Source of the DNA: Thermoanaerobacterium sp.
Lineage (GTDB): Bacteria > Bacillota > Thermoanaerobacteria > Thermoanaerobacterales > Thermoanaerobacteraceae
Direction: 5' to 3'
Length of the DNA: 11,115 nucleotides
Assembly (NCBI GenBank): GCA_029960905.1
Contig: JASBVU010000028.1
Span: forward strand, 1-11,115
How positions within the stretch are numbered: the first letter of the stretch is position 1; every line of letters starts with the position of its first letter. The translations under genes were made by a program, and so were the position numbers. Positions 5,675-11,115 of this stretch are shown here, one piece after another. The notes below the pieces were generated by a model. It saw only the letters and a list, made by a program, of their open reading frames with translations, made no database searches and had not been told where the DNA came from.

Positions 5675-7376
5675 TTAAATTAAATTTTTTTTGTAGTTTT
5701 CTGCTAAATCAATTAGCTCTTTTGAATGGCTGTAAGTAGTGTTTGTTACAACAGAACCGCTAATTATTCTAGACAGTTCTTTTATTTTCCCTTCATAGTC
5801 TAATTTTTCAATTTTTATGTAAGTTTTTTCTTTATCAGCTTCTTTTGAAATTTTGAAATGTGAATCAGCCATCGATGTTATTTGAGGGAGATGCGTAACG
5901 CATATAACCTGGCGATTTCTTGAAATCAATGCTATTTTCTGTGCCACAGATTGAGCTGCTTTACCGCTAATTCCTGTATCTACTTCATCAAATATCAATG
6001 TAGATATACCATCAAAATCAGCCAAAATTGTTTTTAAAGCCAGCATAATTCGTGATAGCTCACCACCAGATGCTATTTTATCAAGTGGCTTTAAAGGTTC
6101 ACCGATATTAGTTGATATTAAAAACTCTACTTCATCTATGCCATTCTCATTTGGCACATCTTTTTTTCTAATATCAACTTTAAAAATTGTATTGGGCATA
6201 TTTAGCTCACTTAAAACATCACTTATTTTCTTTTCCAGAAAATCCGCCACATTTTTTCTTCTTGTATGTATTTCATCAGAAATCTCTTTAATCTTCTCCA
6301 TAATTTTTTCTTTTTCCTTGTTTATCTTATGTATCTCTTCTTCTGCATTTAACAGCTTTGCAAGTTCATTATTTTTTTCTTCTTTATATCTAATTATTTC
6401 TTCAATTGTTCTTCCGTATTTTCGCTTTAAGTTTCCCAGTATGTCCAATCTCTTTTCAATTTCATCTAACTCGTTTGCATTAAAATTAATATTCTCAACA
6501 TAATCTCTAATTTGAATAGAACAATCATCTAATGTATATAAAACGCTTTGAATCATTTCTTTCAATTTCTCAAGCCTTTTGTCTATTTTATACGAGTCAG
6601 ATTTTTAATACAGTGCTGAGATTGTCTATAATTGATGTATTATCATTAATCCCTTTATAAAGCAAATTGTAACATTCATTCATATAATTAAATAGTCTTT
6701 CTGAATTAATTAATATATTCCGTTTTTCAAGTAAATTTTCTTCTTCTCCATTTTTTATTTTTGCAGATTCTATCTCATTTATCTGATATTTAAGAAGATC
6801 TATTTTCGACATTTTTTCTTTGTCATCTGAATAGAACTCCTTTAATCTTTTATTAAGAATATTATATTTACCTAACAAATCCCTTATTGTGTCTTTCAAA
6901 CTAAAAAAATTCTTATCTTGAAAATTATCTAATATTGACAGATGTTTACTGCTATCCAACAGAAATTGATGCTCGTGCTGACCTAATATGTCAACCAAAT
7001 ATGTTCCTAACTTACTTAAAAAAGACAATGGCACTATTCTACCATTAACCCTGCAGTAGTTTCTTCCATTTTCTGTTATATCTCTGCTAATAACCAGGGT
7101 ATCATCATCCTCATGTTCAATACCTGCTTCATCTAAAATCTTATGTATAACATCAGTATTTTAATCTACTAAAAAAACACCTTTCACTGTGGCTTTTTGA
7201 GCACCATTTCGTATGATATCTTTGTTTGCCCTTCCACCTAGCAAAAGCATCATTGAATCAATCACAATAGATTTACCAGCTCCTGTCTCTCCAGTAAGAA
7301 TGTTTAAACCATCATCAAAATTAATCTCCACCTCTTCAATTAGTGCTATATTTTTTATGCTCAGTGCAAGGATCAT
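5675..7376 (-). pseudogene. recN: DNA repair protein RecN, reading frame broken by a nonsense codon and a frameshift
   Basis: RecN is an SMC-like ATPase that acts at double-strand breaks. From the ATG at 7376 (AGGGGG upstream) the frame reads Walker A GETGAGKS at residues 29-36, then meets an in-frame TAA at 7163-7161 after codon 71. The same frame resumes and stays RecN-like (TLVISRDI, YCRVNGR, DILGQHEHQFLL) with a coiled-coil region, until a +1 shift in the A run at 6602-6606 (minus strand) brings a TGA. The other frame then gives the second coiled coil, the ABC signature ASGGELSRIMLALK, Walker B TLIFDEVDTG and the CVTHLPQ switch motif, ending at TAA 5677-5675. Removing one A restores 567 codons, close to the usual 570. 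Fragments open on their own are 7161-7376, 6597-7160 (no good start) and 5675-6565. Apart from the two lesions the sequence is well conserved, so the damage is very recent or a sequencing error. Last gene of the nadK-argR-recN unit. Confidence 0.88.
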
Positions 7377-7398
7377 CGTAATCCCCCTTAAAAACCAT

Positions 7399-7851
7399 TC
7401 ATTTAATCAATTCGTTTATTCTGTCTATAATCTCTTTTACAGAATCTTCAGATCTAACAAGCATAAATATAGTATTATCTCCAGCAAGAGTTCCTACTAC
7501 CTCATTCCAATTCAATGTATCTAAAGCTTCTGCAGCAGCAGGCGCAGTTCCGGAAAGTGTTTTAATTACTATAGTATTTCCAGCATAATCTATGCCTACT
7601 ATTCCAGACAAAAGTGCTACCAATTTGTCAGTTACTTTGCTATCCTGATTTTTCATTGACGCATACTTATACTTTTTGCCGTCTGCGCTCAATACTTTTA
7701 TAAGCCGTAACTCTTTTATATCCCGTGATACTGTCGCTTGTGTGACTTTTATCCCTTCTTTTTGAAGGGCATCTGCCAATTCTTCCTGCGTTTCAATTTC
7801 GTTTTTACTTATTATTTCAAGAATTTTTGCATGTCTTGCTAACTTCATCAT
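7399..7851 (-). CDS. argR: Arginine repressor ArgR/AhrC
   Basis: Hexameric arginine-dependent regulator that represses arginine synthesis and activates catabolism. The 150 residues match the family length (AhrC 149). The N-terminal winged helix (about 1-65) has RHAKILEII, the [13 protein letters not shown] segment and the recognition helix [16 protein letters not shown] (38-53). The C-terminal oligomerisation and arginine-binding domain (about 75-150) has [11 protein letters not shown] at 101-111 and the GTLAGDNT motif at 120-127 with the ligand-binding aspartate. The open frame reaches GTG 7860, but that GTG is part of the GAGGAG ribosome site; ATG 7851 lies eight bases behind it and is preferred, with ATG 7848 as an alternative. 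It follows nadK by about 15 bases (restored frame) and precedes recN by 22 bases, the order found in many Firmicutes. No convincing ARG box was found nearby. Confidence 0.96.
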   Translation of the reverse strand: MMKLARHAKILEIISKNEIETQEELADALQKEGIKVTQATVSRDIKELRLIKVLSADGKKYKYASMKNQDSKVTDKLVALLSGIVGIDYAGNTIVIKTLSGTAPAAAEALDTLNWNEVVGTLAGDNTIFMLVRSEDSVKEIIDRINELIK

Positions 7852-7859
7852 CGACAACA

Positions 7860-7865
7860 CTCCTC
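7860..7865 (-). promoter_or_regulatory. Ribosome binding site deciding the argR start
   Basis: GAGGAG on the minus strand, eight bases before ATG 7851. It excludes GTG 7860 as start. It lies directly after the stop of the restored nadK frame (7869-7867). Confidence 0.75.
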
Positions 7866-7866
7866 A

Positions 7867-8729
7867 CTACATGTTGAAATTTCTTTCTGATAGTTTGCTG
7901 CGCAACAGGTCAAAAAAGTTCATACTTTTTAAGCGTATCAAATTAGTATACCTATTGCTTCTTTTTACATAAATTGTGTCACACTGTTTAACTTATAACC
8001 TTGCTGCCCGTCTGTTGTTATCATTACATCTTGGTTTTCACCTACTATAACAAGCTTAACTTTATCTTTTTCCGATACAATTATAGACCGGGAATGCAAC
8101 GTATGAGGACATATAGGTGTTATTACAAACAATTCCAGATTAGGGTATACTATTGGTCCACCTGCTGACAAAGAATATGCCGTTGAACCCGTAGGACTAG
8201 ATATAATTATCCCATCGGCAAGATATGTATTCACATACTGTTCATTCACAAAAACCTTTAATTTAACCATTCTAGAAAAAGAACCCCTTGTTACCACAAT
8301 ATCATTTAAAGCGATAAAATTAACTGCCTCCATATTATCTTTAACTATGCTTGCTTCCAGCATCATCCTTTTGTCTATGGAAAATTCACCTTTAACTATT
8401 TTTTCTACTGCTTCAAATACATCTTCAGCATCAACTTCCGCTAAAAAACCTAAATGTCCCAAATTGACGCCAAGAATAGGCGCAGAAAAAGATGCACATT
8501 GTCTGGCAACGTTTAAAATTGTCCCATCGCCCCCTAATACCACAATAAAATCACTATTTTTGAAAATCTCAGTACTACTTTTCCCATATTCTGTAAAACC
8601 GATTTTCTGCGCAACGACCTCATTTAGTATTGGTTTATATCCATGCTGGATAATCCACTCGACTAAACTTTTAGTAGTCCTTAAATTTTTATCCTTATGA
8701 ATATTTGGTATGACACAAATATTTTTCAT
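7867..8729 (-). CDS. nadK: NAD kinase with an apparent single-base frameshift near the 3' end
   Basis: Phosphorylates NAD to NADP using ATP or polyphosphate. The uninterrupted frame runs 8729-7965 (254 residues) with the catalytic GGDGT at 66-70 (Asp68), NLGHLGFLAEV at 89-99, the LNDIVV motif at 141-146, SSPTGSTAYSLSAGGP at 177-192 and TTDGQQGYKLNS at 238-249. It then ends in an unrelated VTQFM. In the next frame the expected C-terminus follows at once (DTIYVKRSNRY, NFFDLLRSKLSE) and ends at TAG 7869-7867. Adding one G near 7982 would give NSGD, the usual family motif, and 287 residues, the usual length. ATG 8729 has GGTGATT four to five bases upstream. First gene of the nadK-argR-recN unit, 62 bases after tlyA, with its own sigma-H-like promoter. 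NAD kinase is generally essential, so either the truncated form works or the base is a sequencing error. Confidence 0.9.
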
Positions 8730-8761
8730 TTAATCACCACATAATTAATATCATAAATTCA

Positions 8762-8790
8762 TAATTCTACAAAACTTTCAATTTTCCTTC
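8762..8790 (-). promoter_or_regulatory. Sigma-H-like promoter ahead of nadK-argR-recN
   Basis: On the minus strand, GAAGGAAAA (8790-8782), an 11-base spacer, then GTAGAATTA (8770-8762). It matches the sigma-H consensus at all defined positions and is almost the same as the spo0A promoter in both boxes and spacing. It starts two bases after the tlyA stop codon and ends about 33 bases before the nadK ATG, as expected for a real promoter. No good sigma-A pair is present in this gap. Confidence 0.72.
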
Positions 8791-8791
8791 T

Positions 8792-9604
8792 TTATTTCGT
8801 TTTTTTATTATCGTTAAGTGTATTATGAGAGATTTCTACCAATTTTTCGACATCAAAATCATAATTTCCATTCTCTTCATTCTTTGCATAAATCAAATAC
8901 TCTATATTGCCCTCAGGACCTTTTATAGGTGAAAAAGTAATGCCTTGCACACTAAACGACAATTTTTTTAAAACTTCTATTATTTTATTTATAACTTCTA
9001 TATGAACGCTTTTATCTCTCACAACTCCATTTTTCCCAACTTTCTCTCTTCCGGCTTCAAATTGTGGCTTTATAAGTGATACTATTTCACCACCATTTTT
9101 TAAAAATTTTTTTACAGATGGTATAACTATCGCAAGCGATATAAATGATACATCTATTGTAATTATATCAATGATATCCGGCAAATTATCAAGATATCGA
9201 ATATTTGTTCTTTCCATGTTTATAACTCTTCCATCATTTCTCAAGCTCCAATCAAGCTGACCATATCCAACATCGATAGCATAAACTTTTTTTGCCCCAT
9301 TTTTTAGAAGACAATCTGTAAATCCACCAGTTGATGCACCTACATCCATAGCTATTTTGCCTTTTACGTCAATATTAAAATATTTGATCGCCTTTTCGAG
9401 TTTTAATCCACCACGGCTTACGTAAGGATTATTTTTCGCTTTTATTTCTAAGCTCGAATTAACGCTAATAATATCGCCAGCTTTATTTATCTTTTTCCCG
9501 TCTGCAAAAACTTCCCCTGCCATGATGGAAGCTTTAGCTTTTTCTCTCGATGTAAAAAAACCTTTTTGTACCAATAATAAATCTGCTCTTTCTTTCTCTT
9601 TCAT
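8792..9604 (-). CDS. tlyA: TlyA family rRNA (cytidine-2'-O)-methyltransferase
   Basis: TlyA enzymes methylate cytidines of 16S and/or 23S rRNA with S-adenosylmethionine; some members are also reported as hemolysins. The 270 residues show an S4 RNA-binding domain at about 5-65 (RADLLLVQKGFFTSREKAK) and then a RrmJ-like methyltransferase domain. Visible motifs are SRGGLKLEKA at 63-72, the SAM-binding DVGASTGGFTD at 87-97, DVSF at 151-154, LIKPQFEAGREKVG at 177-190 and KGPEGNIEY at 228-236. These keep the Lys-Asp-Lys-Glu type catalytic set. Length is normal for the family and the frame is intact. ATG 9604 overlaps the dxs stop as ATGA, with GGTGAT upstream, so tlyA is translationally coupled to dxs, an arrangement common in Firmicutes. 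The C-terminal tail (NEENGNYDF onward) is polar and less conserved. No terminator follows; read-through into nadK is likely in addition to the nadK promoter. Confidence 0.95.
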   Translation of the reverse strand: MKEKERADLLLVQKGFFTSREKAKASIMAGEVFADGKKINKAGDIISVNSSLEIKAKNNPYVSRGGLKLEKAIKYFNIDVKGKIAMDVGASTGGFTDCLLKNGAKKVYAIDVGYGQLDWSLRNDGRVINMERTNIRYLDNLPDIIDIITIDVSFISLAIVIPSVKKFLKNGGEIVSLIKPQFEAGREKVGKNGVVRDKSVHIEVINKIIEVLKKLSFSVQGITFSPIKGPEGNIEYLIYAKNEENGNYDFDVEKLVEISHNTLNDNKKTK

Positions 9605-11115
9605 GACATCACCAATTCTATTATTTTTTCTGCCACAGAATCGCTGTCCAATCCATATTTTTTAAACAGACTTTCTACATCGCCATGTTCTATGAATTTA
9701 TCAGGAAAGCCGAATCTATAGAACTTCTTGTATATATTGTTTTCATTAATAGTAATGTTGCACTTCCAACGCCACCTATAAGTACATTGTCTTCTAATGT
9801 AAAGATGTAGTAACTTCTTTCGATATCTTTATAATTGTGTTTATATCTAAAGGCTTAGCAAACCTCAAATTCACTATGTAAGGGTTATCGAATTATTTTG
9901 AAGTCTTAAAGATGCGTTTAATGCAATTTTTACCATTTTACCGAGAGCAAAAATTGCTACGTTAGAGCCATCTTTAATGACTTCAGCTTCTCCCAACATA
10001 AAATTAGGTTCTTTATTTACATCGTAATTCTCGGCTTTTCCTTTTGGATATCTTATTGCACAAGGTCCTTTTATTAAACTAGATAATTTTATCATTTCCA
10101 CTAATTCATCTGCATCTTTAGGAGCCATAACTGTCATATTTGGTATCATTCTTAAGTACGAAATATCAAATACGCCTTGGTGTGTTTCCCCATCTTCTCC
10201 TACAAGACCAGCTCTATCTACTGCTAAAACAACAGGAAGGTTTTGGATACATATATCATGTATTACTTGGTCAAACGCTCTTTGCAAAAAAGTCGAGTAC
10301 ACTGCAAAATAGGGCTTATACCCATTTATTGCCATACCAGCAGCAAAAGTTGCAGCATGTTGCTCTGCTATGCCTACATCGTAAAATCTGGTTGGAAACT
10401 TTTCAGCAAAATAATTTAATCCTGTACCATCCGGCATTGCAGCAGTTATTGCAACTATTTTTTTATTGTTTTCAGCCAAATGAGTCAATGTTTTGCCAAA
10501 TACGTCCGAATATGTATCGGCTTTTTTCTTAAACTCTCCTGTGCCTATATCAAAAATACCAGCAGAATGAAATTTGTCGGGATTATCTTCTGCAAATACA
10601 TATCCCTTTCCTTTTTTCGTTATTACATGAATCAAAATAGGGCCGTTCATTTTTTTAGCTCTTTTTAATACATCAATTAGCGAATCTAAATCATGACCAT
10701 CAATTGGTCCTAAATATGTAAACCCCATTTCTTCGAAAAACATTCCAGGTACAATCAATTGTTTTATGGAATCCTTTATTTTTTCAATTGACTTGTGGAT
10801 GCTTTTCCCAATAGGCGGTATTAAATTTAAAATATTCTCTAAATCTTTTTTAAACCTAAAATAGCTTGGATCCGTTCTTAATCTGCTTAAATAAAGCGAA
10901 AGACTTCCAACGTTTTTTGATATAGACATCTCATTGTGATTTAATATTACTATGAGATTTGTCTTGGATCTGCCCGCATCATTTAAAGCCTCAAAAGCCA
11001 TTCCTCCAGTAAGTGCTCCATCACCTATCACAGAAATTACCGAATATTTTTCATTATTTAGATCTCTTGCCTTTGCAATCCCCAATGCAGCAGATATAGA
11101 TGTACTGCTATGGCC
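9601..11115 (-). pseudogene. dxs: 1-deoxy-D-xylulose-5-phosphate synthase, 5' end outside window, three frameshifts near the 3' end
   Basis: Thiamin-diphosphate enzyme that joins pyruvate and glyceraldehyde 3-phosphate in the first step of the MEP isoprenoid pathway. The frame enters at 11115 with GHSSTSISAALGIA (about residue 120 of a full protein) and shows the thiamin-binding GDGALTGGMAFEALNDAG and NHNEMSISKNVGSL, then GPIDGHD, DVGIAEQHAATFAAG with the catalytic Glu, and DRAGLVGEDGETHQG. It stops at TAG 9876-9874, about 100 residues early. The expected C-terminus continues in other frames: NPYIVNLRFAKPLDI, then YIFTLEDNVLIGGVGSA, then YRFGFPDKFIEHG to TGA 9603-9601. Three missing bases, near 9885, 9812 and 9746 (each in a run of two or three equal bases), explain it, and adding them gives a normal protein of about 625 residues. 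The coding signal is otherwise intact, so this is recent damage or sequencing error. The stop overlaps tlyA. Confidence 0.9.

Noticed and set aside
6805..6811. Perfect 0A box TGTCGAA on the minus strand, and another at 8846-8852
   Set aside because: Both lie inside coding sequence (recN and tlyA), read naturally as Ser-Lys or Val-Glu codons, and are far from any promoter.
8740..8766. ATGAATTTAT near the nadK promoter as an ARG box
   Set aside because: Only one half-site resembles the consensus; the second half does not match, so autoregulation by ArgR cannot be supported.
1..11115. Mobile elements, CRISPR arrays, tRNA or riboswitches
   Set aside because: No transposase, integrase, direct-repeat array, cloverleaf or recognisable aptamer was seen; intergenic gaps are all under about 150 bases.

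Overview
The window looks like chromosomal core sequence from a low-GC, spore-forming anaerobic Firmicute. The gene order dxs-tlyA-nadK-argR-recN-spoIVB-spo0A is the conserved Bacillus/Clostridia sporulation neighbourhood. The AT-rich codon use, the nadK insertion between tlyA and argR, and the steA/steB pair behind spo0A fit a clostridial thermophile such as Thermoanaerobacterium or Thermoanaerobacter. That genus-level call rests on memory and was not checked by a search. Every supported gene lies on the minus strand, so transcription runs from high to low coordinates. I see no tRNA, rRNA, CRISPR array, insertion sequence or phage gene.

Layout, in transcription order. From 11115 to 9601 lies the 3' four-fifths of dxs (isoprenoid precursor synthesis), with three single-base frameshifts near its end. 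It overlaps tlyA (rRNA 2'-O-methyltransferase) by ATGA. A strong sigma-H-like promoter just after tlyA opens nadK-argR-recN; nadK carries one frameshift near its 3' end, and recN carries a nonsense codon plus a frameshift. A terminator follows recN. spoIVB (sporulation serine protease) has its own unit with a candidate forespore (sigma-F type) promoter and a terminator that overlaps its stop codon. spo0A (sporulation master regulator) follows as a single-gene unit with a second near-identical sigma-H promoter, a TTG start and a terminator. Then a sigma-A-type promoter drives a tight module: steA (TPK-like cytokinetic-ring protein), steB/mctB-like membrane protein, a family 2 glycosyltransferase and an MraY/WecA-like membrane sugar-phosphate transferase that runs off the left edge.

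How they work together: the spo0A and nadK promoters both match the sigma-H consensus, spoIVB acts later in the forespore to trigger pro-sigma-K processing, and Spo0A starts the cascade. The downstream steA-steB-GT2-GT4 module looks like an envelope or division unit; the SteA/SteB pair is characterised in Corynebacteriales but, as far as I know, not in Firmicutes with these two glycosyltransferases. It is the best candidate for an undescribed system here.

Caution: six apparent lesions (three in dxs, one in nadK, two in recN) fall between 6.6 and 9.9 kb, while all genes below 5.6 kb are clean. Most are single-base indels in short runs, and dxs and nadK are normally essential, so sequence error is a serious alternative to real gene decay.
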